Positions 50,364 through 61,478 of a DNA stretch of 64,000 bases are shown one piece after another. This DNA is from Gracilimonas sediminicola (GTDB taxonomy: Bacteria > Bacteroidota > Rhodothermia > Balneolales > Balneolaceae). Where the stretch lies: assembly GCF_024320785.1 (NCBI RefSeq), contig NZ_JANDBC010000001.1, forward strand, positions 640,617 to 704,616. Reading direction: 5' to 3'. The translations under genes and the position numbers were made by a program. The notes beneath the pieces were generated by a model that ran no database searches, was not told where the DNA came from, and saw only the letters and a list, made by a program, of their open reading frames with translations. How positions within the stretch are numbered: the stretch's first letter is position 1; each line of letters starts with the position of its first letter.

Positions 50364-50634
50364 CGCAATAAGTTTGTATAATTTTTCGGCAAGTTAAATG
50401 TACCCTGCTATTAGTTATTTTTTTTCTGGATGAACATTCACCTTCAGCTGATGAAGTTATCGACCTGATGAGTATAGTCGTTAAGAATTATGCTTAGATG
50501 CATTTCTTCTTTGGGAATCCCTTTTCATCCATAAAAAATGTCATTCCACTTTTGCGCATGAGCTAAGATTGCCGGTCTTCATTAACATGTACACTGAATA
50601 CATTTAATTTCATTCTGCCCAAATCAATACTGCT
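50364..50634. other. Gene-free divergent spacer
   Basis: About 270 bp between divergent genes, presumably two promoters. I see no clear palindrome or RNA. Confidence 0.4.
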
Positions 50635-51729
50635 ATGTTGCCTATACCTTCAACTTTAATACTTTCTCTTTGTTTGTTAATCGTCACACTCGGGTGCACT
50701 ACACCGTCTTCAACAGATCGAAAAGAGCAACCGGGGTCATCATGGGATAAGAAATTTCGGTTAAGCAACGGAATGGTAATTGAGGTTTTTGTACCTGAAG
50801 ATTACGATCCGGATTCAACGTATCCATTGCTGTTACTTAACGATGGTGAGGACATGTTTGGTGGCGGTTCCTGGGGAATGGACCGGGTGCTTCAGAGATT
50901 AATTTCGGATCAGAAAATCAAACCTGTGATTGCAGCCGCTATTTACAATCAGGGGCAACGAATGAATTGGTACATCCCCTACGAAGACCGTTGGATTACC
51001 ACTAACTGGGGGCCTTATACCCCAAGTGCATCCGGCTATGCACAAGACATTTTTGATTATGTGATTCCTTATATGGATGAACACTTTTCTGTGGATACCA
51101 GCGAAGTCGCAATAATGGGAGCTTCTTTAGGGGGACTAATCTCAACCTGGATGGGGCTTAAATTTCCTGAAAAAATAAAATACTCAGCAGGACTGTCCGG
51201 TTCTCTTTGGGTAGCTGATTACAGCATCTTCTCGGAAGTGGAAGGCTCGTACGATTCCGGACAAAAATTCTGGTTCGATATCGGCACCACCGAATGGAAC
51301 TACTATGTTCCCCTATATACTGAACTTGACAAGCATGGTGTTACACCCGGCGAGAACAGTTTTTATTATGAAGTACCAAATGCAGCTCATGTTCCATCAG
51401 ACTGGCTCCAACGCATACACCTGCCTTTATTAGCTTTCTTCAGTCCCAAAACAAACCCTGTTCCGGAATCACTTGAGGTTGTTCTTGAGTGTATTCCCAG
51501 CCAGTCTACTCCGGGAAGACACTTCAGAAGGCTTAACCCAATCATTACGCTGACTAATGGAGTTGAATATTCGCTTGCCCACACCGCTTCTTACTCAGTG
51601 TTAAGTGGCGATGCAGAACTGGGTTCAGAGGGCAGCTTCAGAAATAATCCCCAAACTGAAATTGAGATATTAGTAGAATATGACTCCTTTTCAGAAGCCG
51701 TAGATATACCGGTGGGCTGGTGTCCATAA
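50635..51729 (+). CDS. Esterase-family lipoprotein
   Basis: A 364-residue lipoprotein (lipobox VTLGC, Cys about 21). The alpha/beta-hydrolase resembles the esterase D/Fes family: PLLLLNDGEDMFGGG, nucleophile elbow GASLGGL (about 160), and a late His in PNAAHVPSDW (about 258). The C-terminal 90 residues are an added beta-rich region with LECIPSQSTPG and a CP end. Substrate unknown. Confidence 0.85.
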   Translation: MLPIPSTLILSLCLLIVTLGCTTPSSTDRKEQPGSSWDKKFRLSNGMVIEVFVPEDYDPDSTYPLLLLNDGEDMFGGGSWGMDRVLQRLISDQKIKPVIAAAIYNQGQRMNWYIPYEDRWITTNWGPYTPSASGYAQDIFDYVIPYMDEHFSVDTSEVAIMGASLGGLISTWMGLKFPEKIKYSAGLSGSLWVADYSIFSEVEGSYDSGQKFWFDIGTTEWNYYVPLYTELDKHGVTPGENSFYYEVPNAAHVPSDWLQRIHLPLLAFFSPKTNPVPESLEVVLECIPSQSTPGRHFRRLNPIITLTNGVEYSLAHTASYSVLSGDAELGSEGSFRNNPQTEIEILVEYDSFSEAVDIPVGWCP

Positions 51730-51861
51730 CATCTCTATCACTCGCTCCGAGCACAACCTGAAATACGCTCATTTTAACTTTAGTGAATTTAAACGCTATT
51801 GAGAGGTCAATACCTATTTGGTAGCTTCCAAGAAACAGTAAATTTATTGCAGGAGCTAACA

Positions 51862-53211
51862 ATGCGAGATAGTATGACAATTACCCCTGATCAGGTTCGA
51901 TCTGTGTTAAGTAAACATATGCTTACCGATGGTTATGAGATGGTACTCGACCTTGAGGAAAGCGAAGGACCTTATCTTTACGACTCCAAGTCGGGTAAAC
52001 GCTATCTCGATTTCTTTACTTTTTTTGCTTCTAATCCATTGGGGATGAACCACCCGAAACTGGCTCAGGATGATGATTTTATTGCCAAATTAGGTCGTGT
52101 AGCCATTAACAAACCGTCCAATTCCGACATCTACACGAAGGACATGGCCGAGTTTATGGAATCATTCGACCGTGTGGGAATTCCCGATTACATGCCCTAT
52201 TCCTTTTTCATTTCCGGTGGAGCGTTAGCTGTTGAAAACGCCATGAAAGTTGCCTTTGACTGGAAGGTGCAGAAGAATTTCGAAAAAGGATACCGGGAAG
52301 AGAAAGGGCATAAGGTGCTTCATTTTGAAAAAGCATTTCACGGGCGTTCGGGCTACACGTTGTCGGTCACCAATACGGTTCCCAACAAAGTAAAATACTT
52401 TCCAAAATTTGACTGGCCCCGTGTAATCAGCCCTGCTATGACCTACCCTGCCACCAAAGAAAATGTACAACATACGGCCGCTCAGGAGCAATTAGCTCTT
52501 GCTCAGGCCGAACGATATTTCGAGCAGTTTAAAGATGACATCGCCTGCATTCTGATTGAACCTATACAGGGAGAAGGTGGCGACCGTCACTTCCGACAGG
52601 AATTCCATCAGGCGCTCAGAGATTTAGCTGATAAACACGAAGCCTTACTGATCTACGATGAAGTTCAAACCGGAGTTGGCATGACAGGTAAATTCTGGGC
52701 TCATGAGCATTATGTTAAACCCGACATCCTCGCGTTTGGTAAGAAGGCGCAGGTATGTGGCATCCTGGCCGGCAAGCGTGTAGATGAAGTTGAAACCAAT
52801 TGCTTTCATGTTTCATCCCGTATTAATTCTACCTGGGGTGGAAACTTAGTGGATATGGTTCGCTTCGGCCGTATTCTGGATGTAATCGAAGAAGAGAACC
52901 TGGTTGATAATGCGGCTAAAGTAGGGAACTATCTGCAAACCAGACTGGAAGCCCTGGCCGACCAGCACGAGTATTTTACCAATCCTCGAGGTAAAGGATT
53001 ATTCTGCGCCATCGACCTGCCCGATGGCCACTCCCGCGATGCCGTGATCAAAGAATGCGTGAATAACGGGCTGATGATCCTTTCCTGTGGTCCGAACACC
53101 GTGCGTTTCCGTCCGCCGCTTACTATTACGCAAGATCAGATTGATGAGGGGCTGGATATACTTGAGAAGGCATACAAAACTTCGCTGGATAAATGCCCGG
53201 TTGCTGATTAA
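51862..53211 (+). CDS. lat: L-lysine 6-transaminase
   Basis: A 449-residue class III aminotransferase converting L-lysine and 2-oxoglutarate to aminoadipate semialdehyde and glutamate. Start chosen at MRDSMTITPDQ, where AGGAG precedes the ATG. Visible marks are FISGGALAVENAMK, KAFHGRSGYTLS, LIYDEVQTG and FGKKAQVCGI (PLP lysine). These fit lysine epsilon-aminotransferase better than ornithine aminotransferase. Confidence 0.9.
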   Translation: MRDSMTITPDQVRSVLSKHMLTDGYEMVLDLEESEGPYLYDSKSGKRYLDFFTFFASNPLGMNHPKLAQDDDFIAKLGRVAINKPSNSDIYTKDMAEFMESFDRVGIPDYMPYSFFISGGALAVENAMKVAFDWKVQKNFEKGYREEKGHKVLHFEKAFHGRSGYTLSVTNTVPNKVKYFPKFDWPRVISPAMTYPATKENVQHTAAQEQLALAQAERYFEQFKDDIACILIEPIQGEGGDRHFRQEFHQALRDLADKHEALLIYDEVQTGVGMTGKFWAHEHYVKPDILAFGKKAQVCGILAGKRVDEVETNCFHVSSRINSTWGGNLVDMVRFGRILDVIEEENLVDNAAKVGNYLQTRLEALADQHEYFTNPRGKGLFCAIDLPDGHSRDAVIKECVNNGLMILSCGPNTVRFRPPLTITQDQIDEGLDILEKAYKTSLDKCPVAD

Positions 53212-53229
53212 CGGCTTGTGAAATCTCTT

Positions 53230-53625
53230 TTACTTGATCGAAAGAACTTTACTTCCATTAAACAGCAAGTATAAAGAACCAGCAAGCATCACTATGGCAG
53301 GAAACATTCCGGGATAGCTGTCTCCGATATGAACCATAATTATGGCAACAATAAAATTTAAAACCATAATCAAAGCGGCTACCCGGACATGAAACCCTAC
53401 TATATACATTATCCCGCAAAAGAACTGAGCATACACGGATACTACCGCTGAAACTATCGGAAAAGGAAATCCAAATCCTTCCAGGAAAGAGGAAAATTCC
53501 AACATTCGGTCCCATGAAAATACATTGTCTTGGGTACCATAAATGAGATGGAAACCAAGCATAATTCGTATGAATATTTCACCAAACTTTGAGTGCTTAT
53601 TTAAAAACTCGTTTAGTTTTTTCAT
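53230..53625 (-). CDS. DoxX-family membrane protein
   Basis: A 131-residue membrane protein with four hydrophobic segments (about 15-33, 45-70, 73-95 and 103-123) and the DoxX-like opening FGEIFIRIMLGFHLIYG. Related proteins are oxidoreductase membrane subunits, but the function of this one is not known. It converges with the lysine transaminase gene. Confidence 0.85.
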   Translation of the reverse strand: MKKLNEFLNKHSKFGEIFIRIMLGFHLIYGTQDNVFSWDRMLEFSSFLEGFGFPFPIVSAVVSVYAQFFCGIMYIVGFHVRVAALIMVLNFIVAIIMVHIGDSYPGMFPAIVMLAGSLYLLFNGSKVLSIK

Positions 53626-53870
53626 CCCTTTTTTTTGATTCCCTGGCTATTCCGATAGTACTCAAAAACAGGTTTGGTTGAAAACGGTGTTTTAAAAAAC
53701 CGCCCGTTTCTCGTTAGAAAAGATAAAGTCAATACGAGAAAATCTGTACCCTCGGCTTTTTACTCAGTGAAAATTCAGACTACCGTAAATTTAAGCGCAG
53801 GGAAATCCGATTAAAAACTCAGATGAGCTCACAATTTTACAGGTAAATGCAAAAGTCTTGAGTTCCACAT
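53626..53870. other. Gene-free spacer
   Basis: About 245 bp between same-direction genes. No ORF or strong hairpin stands out. Confidence 0.4.
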
Positions 53871-54590
53871 CTACACCAACTGATGACTTTCCGGCTGAAT
53901 CACCACCTCATTCATAACCGAACCGGAGGGTTGGTTTACGGCATAGAAAACAGCTTCAGCTACTTCATCTGGGGTAAGCATCATGTCTTTTTTGACTTTC
54001 ATGTTTACCCTGTCATCGTCCCAGAAAGGGGTATCCACACCACCCAGATATAGTAGAGAAAATCTTGTATTGCCCCTTCGTTGCTCTTCAACCAAGGCTT
54101 TGGTGAAACCCTGAATGGCGAATTTGGAAGCCGCATATACAGAAGCGTTCTTCATTACATATTTACCCATGGTTCCCGGAAACATAACTACCGAAGTACG
54201 TTCGTCTTCTTTCATATTCTTCATCACCGTTTGGGTAACCAGAAACGTTCCATACACATTGGTATCGATGATTTCTTTGGCATCGGCCGGATTGATATCC
54301 ATGAAAGGTTGTATGATTCCCTGACCAAATGCATTAATCAGTACATCGATTTTTCCAAGCTGATTGGCAATTTCTTCCGTCATTTTTTTAACGGAGGCTT
54401 CATCGGTAGCATCCACTTCAATGGCAAAAGCCTCTCCCCCGTTGTCATTAATATCTTTGGCTACTTTTTCTACGTTGGCTTTATTGCGTGAGGCAAGTAT
54501 AACTTTAGCGTTCTCTTTAGCAAATCGCTTTGCCGTTGCGCTTCCGATTCCACCTGATCCGCCTACAATGAGTACAATTTTATTTTCCAT
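53871..54590 (-). CDS. SDR-family oxidoreductase
   Basis: A 239-residue short-chain dehydrogenase. The NAD(P) site VGGSGGIGSATAKRF (about 8-22), NAFGQG (about 85) and catalytic YAASK (about 151-155) are present, with the C-terminal substrate loop. Substrate unknown. Confidence 0.92.
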   Translation of the reverse strand: MENKIVLIVGGSGGIGSATAKRFAKENAKVILASRNKANVEKVAKDINDNGGEAFAIEVDATDEASVKKMTEEIANQLGKIDVLINAFGQGIIQPFMDINPADAKEIIDTNVYGTFLVTQTVMKNMKEDERTSVVMFPGTMGKYVMKNASVYAASKFAIQGFTKALVEEQRRGNTRFSLLYLGGVDTPFWDDDRVNMKVKKDMMLTPDEVAEAVFYAVNQPSGSVMNEVVIQPESHQLV

Positions 54591-54655
54591 GATGTGATCT
54601 TCTTTCTTGATAAATAGTCAACATGGAAAAGTGGAAAACAAGAATATTCGTTCCG

Positions 54656-55420
54656 TTAATTGTCGGACAGATCCTTCAAAATCACATCACTCCCTCTGTA
54701 TTCCCCGCTCTCCTGATGATACCAGTGCCGGAACCTCGGAATCGTGATTTCTCCAACCTTATACTCCCCGTCAAACATGAGGATTTCATCAGGGCGGCTT
54801 GAATCTTCAGAGTGATCAAATTTCAAAGCAGCTAAGGAATAATCGCTCTTATCGAAATAAAGTACCCAGTGCTTGCTTATCATCGCTTCCTTCAGCTCAA
54901 TCCTCACTCCGTAAACTTCCTGTCCTTCCAGGGATAAAAGTCCGCCCTCCTCAATGCCTGCCAGCTTATCTTCACTTACCGACATCGGCAATCCATACAT
55001 CAATTCATAAAACGAACGATAGCCTGCGTTTCGATCTTCACCCAGCCGATATTCATTTACTGTAGCTTCATCAATTTGGGTTGAACCATTTACCAATACC
55101 ACGGGAGCCCCTTCTTCATCGATTATACGTTCAACCTTTCCAACCTCAGAATCCCGAATTAAACTGAAATAGCCTGTCTTATTATTTAATGTCAGAACGG
55201 AATAGCGCTGAGGATTCTGCAACCTGGGTTCCTGAATGCGAATATTTAAAATGGCATCACCCCATTCATTGTCAGGATCATGAGCATTTTTGCTTTGCTT
55301 CAATATGTATTCACTATTCTCGCAAAAAGCACCTGAGGTATCACTACTGTTAGAAATTAATCCAATAGTTGTAATCAGTAAAATTAATGTATAGTTCATA
55401 GTTAAAGCTATATAGTTCAT
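54656..55420 (-). CDS. Exported DUF6503-like protein
   Basis: A 254-residue exported protein: signal peptide (about 8-27), then a beta-rich domain with repeated strand pairs (RYSVLTLNNKTGYFSL, WVLYFDKSDYSLAALKFDH, EITIPRFRHWYHQESG). The layout resembles DUF6503 proteins of Bacteroidota. A second in-frame ATG at 55399 is an alternative start. It is in line with two other exported-protein genes. Confidence 0.65.
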   Translation of the reverse strand: MNYIALTMNYTLILLITTIGLISNSSDTSGAFCENSEYILKQSKNAHDPDNEWGDAILNIRIQEPRLQNPQRYSVLTLNNKTGYFSLIRDSEVGKVERIIDEEGAPVVLVNGSTQIDEATVNEYRLGEDRNAGYRSFYELMYGLPMSVSEDKLAGIEEGGLLSLEGQEVYGVRIELKEAMISKHWVLYFDKSDYSLAALKFDHSEDSSRPDEILMFDGEYKVGEITIPRFRHWYHQESGEYRGSDVILKDLSDN

Positions 55421-55439
55421 TTACCTTTAATATATACTA

Positions 55440-56225
55440 TCAGTTATCCTGGTTTGTAATTTCTGAAATGAAATTCAGGATTATATTCCAGTTCTCTTCT
55501 ACATCATTACCTACCCTTTCTTCTACCAGCAATGAGGATCCATGAACTCCATTTTCAGCCAGGTAATACTGATGTCCGCTTTCATATACTATTCTCAATT
55601 GATCCTTAACACTTTCAATTTCTGCTTCACTTTTTGGTCTCACTACCAATACAGGCGTTTCCATGTTTGTCAAATATTCATCCGGCTTACAGGGTGCCAT
55701 CGGACCTCCCGAAGCCGGTGAGAATGCAATGACTCCTTTAATGGATGAACTGTTTTTTGATCCTAACTGAATAGCCAATGAGCCACTGTAACTGCTTCCC
55801 CATGCAATTATATCACCTGAAAATCGTGAGGTATTCTTAGCGTAATTAAGCGTAGCTTCAAGATCTTTGTAAGCATCACAATAGGTATAGGGGTTAGTCT
55901 CAAACTCGGCAATTGTTCGGTTATACTTACCATATGTTTGCCCGCCCATACATTGGTCTATTGCCAGAATATTATAGCCTTCCTTCAGTAAATCAGGGAT
56001 GATTGGATTGTACTCTGCCCTTGAATTTGAACCACCCTGATGAAATAATAGAATCAATGGAGAAGTGGAATCTTCTATATAAAGGTTACCATAGATTTTG
56101 ACTGAATCAGAAGTTGAAAAACTCACTTCTGTAAATGATCTGTTATCTCCCTTATTAACTGAACAGCTATATAAAAACACAGTTAGCAAAGCCAGAGTTA
56201 CTATTTTGAATTTAGTTGTGTTCAT
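55440..56225 (-). CDS. Alpha/beta-hydrolase lipoprotein
   Basis: A 261-residue lipoprotein (lipobox LYSCS, Cys 16). It has an alpha/beta-hydrolase fold: PLILLFHQGGSNSRAEYN (oxyanion region), nucleophile elbow WGSSYSGSLA (about 143), Asp/Glu strand PVLVVRPKSE and a late His (about 228, ENGVHGSS). Similar to the dienelactone-hydrolase group. It overlaps the upstream gene by ATGA. Confidence 0.88.
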   Translation of the reverse strand: MNTTKFKIVTLALLTVFLYSCSVNKGDNRSFTEVSFSTSDSVKIYGNLYIEDSTSPLILLFHQGGSNSRAEYNPIIPDLLKEGYNILAIDQCMGGQTYGKYNRTIAEFETNPYTYCDAYKDLEATLNYAKNTSRFSGDIIAWGSSYSGSLAIQLGSKNSSSIKGVIAFSPASGGPMAPCKPDEYLTNMETPVLVVRPKSEAEIESVKDQLRIVYESGHQYYLAENGVHGSSLLVEERVGNDVEENWNIILNFISEITNQDN

Positions 56226-56746
56226 TTCACCCTTTGATACAATATTCTCCAGTTAAGCGACCAGCTCTCCCCACCATCCTGTGAAGACTCCCAGTCCCAG
56301 GTAAAAGAGTCTTTTTCAATATCATAAAATACCATACGACTGATGATGGTACCTCCTTGTGGACCCGGCCTTTCTGCTGTTTGAAAAATTCTTTTATCTC
56401 CATCAACCGATCCTTTCAGGTCGATATAGCCGCCCTGATTATCTACCCAAGCCTGATGCCATGATTGAAGCTGCGGATTATAAACCGAAACGCTCCTGCC
56501 TTTATATCCTTCCAGGGCTCCTCGGGTGGCCTCAAAATTTTCCTGAATAACCACACCGTCCAGAATTTTCTCAATGGTGTTTGTTCCTTCCCCTGCATTC
56601 CCCTGATTGTCAGTCCACGACAATTCCCATTCTCCAACCCAGAAATCGAAGTATGCTTCCGGTTCTAAATCAGAGATACTTGTTTGAGCATACGATGTAG
56701 TGTTAACAGCCAAAGCCATCACAATTAGAATCATAATTAATTTCAT
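56222..56746 (-). CDS. Exported DUF1579-like protein
   Basis: A 174-residue exported protein with signal peptide (about 1-20, ending TTSYAQ). YFDFWVGEWELSW, EGTNTIEKILDGVVIQENFE and GYKGRSVSVYNPQLQSWHQAW match the lipocalin-like DUF1579 pattern of proteins of unknown function. Its stop overlaps the hydrolase start. Confidence 0.8.
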   Translation of the reverse strand: MKLIMILIVMALAVNTTSYAQTSISDLEPEAYFDFWVGEWELSWTDNQGNAGEGTNTIEKILDGVVIQENFEATRGALEGYKGRSVSVYNPQLQSWHQAWVDNQGGYIDLKGSVDGDKRIFQTAERPGPQGGTIISRMVFYDIEKDSFTWDWESSQDGGESWSLNWRILYQRVK

Positions 56747-56886
56747 AGCAGAACCATTAGTTGAAGGTTGACTGAATCATACAGAATCTGGCTGATAGTA
56801 CCCTTGTAAAAAAGACGAATTTCTGGCTAACATTCACTATTATTTTGCGTTGAAAGACACGAACAGCATAGGAGGAGTCACATTTT

Positions 56887-57738
56887 ATGGATTATGTTGA
56901 ATATTCGGCGCCGGTTTCTGTCAGCCATCTTGTAGAATCTTATTGGGTAAGCACGCTCCATCCTGATGATTTTGAACAGGATTTTGACTTCATAATTCCT
57001 GACGGCAGCACGGATGTTATCTTTATGCTGAATGGGAATTATTTGAGAGACGATGAGGAAAACAATGAAAAGCATTTAGTCGAGTATTGCAGCTTGGTCC
57101 CGGCATTCAGAAAAGCCGTGAAGGTATATCAAAAACCGTTTACAAAATGCCTGGGAATGCGATTTAAGCCCGGGGCTATTCAACAACTAACCGGAATTAG
57201 CCTGCAAGAATTAAGCGAAGTGGGATACCCCCTTCAGCAGCTAATGCCGGAATTAGCCGATCTCGCTATGGATGAGGCGTTAAAAAAGACACCAGCTCCA
57301 AAAATTATTGATCAGATTAACTCGTGGTTGGTCACTCAGGTTAAAGAACCAAGACAGGATCATGTAATTTCAGCTTTTATTGCCGAAGTGATAAAAAGAC
57401 AGGGCGGTGTTACCATCTCTGCATTCTGTGAGTCTTTCGGGATGCATAAATCTACCCTTGAAAAGAATTTTAAGCACGCCACCGGACTTTCACCCAAACA
57501 ATATGCCAACCTGATCCGCTTTAATTATTTGCTTAATCAGTTAATTTTTTCCGGGGCCAGCCTCACCGAAACGGGGTATGATTTAGGCTATTTTGATCAA
57601 AGCCATATGATCAAAGACTTCAAAAAAGTGATTGGAATCACTCCTAAAGAGTTTTTGGACAAGAATTTCACCGTACCCAAGCTGGCGGCTCTATCTATTT
57701 CAAATAAACGAGCTCATTTCCGATCGGCTCAAATCTGA
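56887..57738 (+). CDS. AraC-family regulator
   Basis: A 283-residue regulator with an N-terminal DUF6597-like ligand domain (FIIPDGSTDVIFMLNG, CLGMRFKPGAIQQL) and two C-terminal helix-turn-helix motifs (about 175-265: ISAFCESFGMHKSTLEKNFK, then ETGYDLGYFDQSHMIKDFKK). A strong AGGAGG site lies upstream. It is convergent with purL, with no gap. Confidence 0.9.
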   Translation: MDYVEYSAPVSVSHLVESYWVSTLHPDDFEQDFDFIIPDGSTDVIFMLNGNYLRDDEENNEKHLVEYCSLVPAFRKAVKVYQKPFTKCLGMRFKPGAIQQLTGISLQELSEVGYPLQQLMPELADLAMDEALKKTPAPKIIDQINSWLVTQVKEPRQDHVISAFIAEVIKRQGGVTISAFCESFGMHKSTLEKNFKHATGLSPKQYANLIRFNYLLNQLIFSGASLTETGYDLGYFDQSHMIKDFKKVIGITPKEFLDKNFTVPKLAALSISNKRAHFRSAQI

Positions 57739-59976
57739 TCAGGCTTCCATTGCTTTAGGGATCACGCTTTCATAAGTCTTCTCGGCGGCATCTACGTTCA
57801 GTGAAACCAAATTTTTGATTTCGAGGGAATCCCCTTTAACCACGCCTAATTCAAACATGGGCACGTTGGCTTTTTCAAAGTGGTGTTTGGCCGTCTGCAA
57901 TTCTGCTGCCGGAATAGTAATGACCACTCCTGACTGAGCTTCACTAAACAGAATTTCATGGGTTGATCCTTTCATCGTTTCCACAGAAACTTCTGCTCCT
58001 TTCTTCCCGAAGATAGCCATTTCTGCCAGGGCAATGGCCAAACCGCCATCAGATACATCATGGGCGGCGGTAATCAATCCGGTTTGAATGGCAGTCAATA
58101 ATGCCTGCTGAAGGTTTGCTTCGAACTTAAGATCTATTTCAGGTGCGTCACCGGTGGTGAGTTCATGGATGGTCTTCAGGTATTCACTTCCACCCAGCCC
58201 TTTTCGGTCAGCTCCTATATAAAGGACGATATCACCTTCTTTTTTGAAGCCGGGCGTCATCAGGTGTTTCTCCACATCTTCAATCACCCCTAACATCCCG
58301 ATGATAGGCGACGGGAAAATAGCTCCGTTCGGGTTTTCATTATAGAAACTCACGTTTCCACCGGTTACCGGAGTGTTGAGTGTACGGCAGGCATCGGCCA
58401 TTCCGCCTAATGCTTCTTTGAAAGTCCAGTACACTTCCGGCTTATACGGGTTTCCAAAATTCAGGCAGTTGGTGATGGCCATGGGTTTGGCGCCGGAACA
58501 AACTACATTTCGTGCCGATTCAGCCACCGCGATTTGCCCTCCTTTACGAGGATTCAGATATACATACCGGCCATTACAATCGGTTTTGGCCACCAATCCT
58601 TTGTTACTTCCTTTGATGCGAATCACCCCGGAATCAGAAGCTCCGGGACCGGTTACGGTATTGGTGCGAACCATGGTGTCGTACTGCTCATGCACCCAGC
58701 GCTTGGATGCAATATTCGGCGAGCCAAGCAACCGGGTTACCGTTTCCGAATAATTATCATGATGCTCCAGGGAATCAATATCAAAGTTCTGAACTTCATC
58801 AAGGTAAGCCGGCTTCTTCGTTTCCCGGATATACTGAGGAGCTCCTCCTCCCAGCACCAGGTGTTCCGCCGGAATGTCGGCTTTAATCTCGCCGTCTTTC
58901 CAGTAGGTTACATTCTCGGTATCCACAACTTCACCGATCACTACTCCGTGCAGGTCCCATTTTTCATATACATCAATGACCTCCTGCTCACGTCCTTTCT
59001 CGGCAACAATGAGCATGCGCTCCTGACTTTCTGAAAGCAGTAACTCATAAGCCGTCATACCATCTTCACGGGCTGGCACTTTGTCCAGATCAATTTTCAT
59101 TCCCTGTCCGCCTTTGGCTGTCATCTCGGACGTTGAGCACGCGATTCCAGCCGCCCCCATATCCTGCATACCAATTACAGCCCCGGTTTTCAGCACTTCC
59201 AGGCTGGCTTCAAGTAATAGCTTTTCGGTAAAAGGATCGCCTACCTGAACGCTCGGTCGTTTGGCTTCACTTTCTTCACTGATTTCTTCGGAAGCAAAAG
59301 TGGCACCGTGAATACCATCCCGGCCGGTACTTGCCCCTACAATAATTACCGGGTTTCCAAGTCCTTTTGAAATGGCGGATGCGGTCTCTCCCTCTTTCAC
59401 CAGTCCGATACTCATGGCGTTAACCAGCGGATTGCCTTCATAGCTTTCGTCAAAGCAAACTTCTCCTGCAATGACCGGTACGCCGAATGAATTTCCGTAA
59501 TCTCCGATTCCCCGAACCACACCGTCCAGCAGATAACGAACGCGGGGGTTTTCCATCGAACCAAACCGCAGAGAATTCAGGCTTGCCACCGGGCGGGCTC
59601 CCATCGTGAAGATATCGCGATGAATACCACCCACTCCCGTTGCCGCTCCCTGATAGGGTTCAATAGCCGACGGGTGATTATGACTCTCAATCTTGAAGGC
59701 GCAACCGAGTCCATCACCTAAATCCACCAATCCGGCATTTTCTTCACCGGCTCCAACCAACAGGTTTTCACCTTCGCTCGGTAGTTTTTTTAGCTCAACG
59801 ATGGAATTTTTATACGAACAATGTTCACTCCACATCACCGAATAAACGCCCAGTTCCGTAAACGTTGGTACCCGACCTAACCGGGTTTTTATCATTTCAA
59901 ATTCTTCTGCATTCAGGCCATGTTCCTCGGCCAGTTCGAGCGTTACTTCCGGTTCTTGAATCGTTGTTTGCGACAT
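57739..59976 (-). CDS. purL: Phosphoribosylformylglycinamidine synthase PurL
   Basis: A 745-residue small-type PurL that makes FGAM from FGAR in purine synthesis with PurQ and PurS. Motifs include [11 protein letters not shown] (catalytic His), [21 protein letters not shown] and [11 protein letters not shown]. The short length excludes the fused, 1300-residue form. No purQ or purS is in view. Confidence 0.97.
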   Translation of the reverse strand: MSQTTIQEPEVTLELAEEHGLNAEEFEMIKTRLGRVPTFTELGVYSVMWSEHCSYKNSIVELKKLPSEGENLLVGAGEENAGLVDLGDGLGCAFKIESHNHPSAIEPYQGAATGVGGIHRDIFTMGARPVASLNSLRFGSMENPRVRYLLDGVVRGIGDYGNSFGVPVIAGEVCFDESYEGNPLVNAMSIGLVKEGETASAISKGLGNPVIIVGASTGRDGIHGATFASEEISEESEAKRPSVQVGDPFTEKLLLEASLEVLKTGAVIGMQDMGAAGIACSTSEMTAKGGQGMKIDLDKVPAREDGMTAYELLLSESQERMLIVAEKGREQEVIDVYEKWDLHGVVIGEVVDTENVTYWKDGEIKADIPAEHLVLGGGAPQYIRETKKPAYLDEVQNFDIDSLEHHDNYSETVTRLLGSPNIASKRWVHEQYDTMVRTNTVTGPGASDSGVIRIKGSNKGLVAKTDCNGRYVYLNPRKGGQIAVAESARNVVCSGAKPMAITNCLNFGNPYKPEVYWTFKEALGGMADACRTLNTPVTGGNVSFYNENPNGAIFPSPIIGMLGVIEDVEKHLMTPGFKKEGDIVLYIGADRKGLGGSEYLKTIHELTTGDAPEIDLKFEANLQQALLTAIQTGLITAAHDVSDGGLAIALAEMAIFGKKGAEVSVETMKGSTHEILFSEAQSGVVITIPAAELQTAKHHFEKANVPMFELGVVKGDSLEIKNLVSLNVDAAEKTYESVIPKAMEA

Positions 59977-60063
59977 TCCGATGGAGTGATTGAAGCGTTA
60001 TGGTTTCAGAAAGTCCAAAGGTACGATTATTTGTGAAAAGGCTCTAACTCACTTGCCGCCTTT

Positions 60064-61338
60064 CTATTTTTTATTGAACCGTTCGTGGATCGCTTTCTCC
60101 AGTTCTTCACGGTGATCGGGATGCGCAATTCCGGTCAAAGCTTTTGCACGCTGGCATAGATTCTTTCCATACAAATTGGCCACTCCATATTCTGTTACCA
60201 CGTAGTGAACGTGTGCCCGGGTTGTTACTACTCCGGCTCCCTGCTTTAAAAAAGGAACAATTCGGCTGATTCCTTTATTCGTTGTTGATGGCAGCGCAAT
60301 GATGGGCTTACCTCCCGGCGAAAGTGAAGCTCCCCGTATGAAATCCATTTGTCCGCCAACCCCTGAGTAATGATAGGTTCCGATAGAATCTGCACATACC
60401 TGTCCCGTTAAGTCCACCTCTACCGCGCTGTTGATGGCCGTCACTTTTGGATTTCGGCGAATCACAGCGGTATCATTGATATAGGCGATATCGAGCATGG
60501 CCACGGCCGGATTATCATCTATAAAATCGTAGGTTTTTTTGGATCCCATCACAAAGCCGCTTACAATTTTACCGGGGTGAATTTTCTTCTTTCTACCGTT
60601 AATGATTCCTTTTTCAACCAGCTCTATCACTCCGTCCGAAAACATTTCTGTGTGTACGCCGAGGTCCTTATGATTCGTCAGGCTTTTTAATACCGCATTA
60701 GGGATGGCTCCAATCCCCATTTGCATCGTTGCGCCATCGTCAATCAGTTCTGCACAATACTTCCCGATTTTGAGTTCAGCCTCGTTGGGTTCCGGTGCCA
60801 CTTGTTCGGGTAGTGGATCGTTGGTTTGTACCAAAGCATCAATTTCGTTTACGTGTATCAGGCCATCACCATGCGTTCGTGGCATATTGGGATTCACCTG
60901 TGCTATTACATACCGAGCCGACTGAACCGCAGCCACCGCTGCATCCACCGAAACCCCAAGCGAACAATAACCATGGCTATCCGGTGGGGAAACGTGAACC
61001 AAAGCTACATCCAGTGGTAATATGTTATTTCGGAACAGGTTTGGAACCTCACTCAGAAATACCGGAACGTAATCCCCGCGCCCTTCATTAACAGCCTTCC
61101 TTACATTGGCCCCAACGAAAAGTGCATTTACAAAAAAGCTGTCTTTGTATTCGGGATCAGAGTACGGGGCCGGACCTTCGGTGTGTAAATGAATTACTTC
61201 CACATCTTTGAGCTCGCTGTGGCGGTTGGTCATTGCTTTTACTAAAGGTACCGGCGTGGCTGATACCCCATGTACAAATACACGGTCTCCTGAATTAATA
61301 GCCTTTACTGCTTCGTCTGCTATCTGATATTCGATCAT
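60064..61338 (-). CDS. Acetyl-CoA hydrolase / CoA-transferase
   Basis: A 424-residue enzyme of the acetyl-CoA hydrolase/4-hydroxybutyrate CoA-transferase family: HTEGPAPY, QMGIGAIPNAVL, GVHTEMFSDGVIEL (E in the catalytic loop) and GVGGQMDFIRGA. It swaps CoA between short acids; the exact substrates cannot be read from sequence. It is divergent from rrf2. Confidence 0.9.
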   Translation of the reverse strand: MIEYQIADEAVKAINSGDRVFVHGVSATPVPLVKAMTNRHSELKDVEVIHLHTEGPAPYSDPEYKDSFFVNALFVGANVRKAVNEGRGDYVPVFLSEVPNLFRNNILPLDVALVHVSPPDSHGYCSLGVSVDAAVAAVQSARYVIAQVNPNMPRTHGDGLIHVNEIDALVQTNDPLPEQVAPEPNEAELKIGKYCAELIDDGATMQMGIGAIPNAVLKSLTNHKDLGVHTEMFSDGVIELVEKGIINGRKKKIHPGKIVSGFVMGSKKTYDFIDDNPAVAMLDIAYINDTAVIRRNPKVTAINSAVEVDLTGQVCADSIGTYHYSGVGGQMDFIRGASLSPGGKPIIALPSTTNKGISRIVPFLKQGAGVVTTRAHVHYVVTEYGVANLYGKNLCQRAKALTGIAHPDHREELEKAIHERFNKK

Positions 61339-61478
61339 AGGTAATGCCTTAAATTTTAATTTCGCTTATGATAATCATCAAATGTGAATATTCTTTTAAG
61401 AGATCCGGTGTTTAAAAAAATTCTAAATACAAAAATTACTCCTTCACTTGTTGATCGGCATCTGAAAACTTCTTAAAA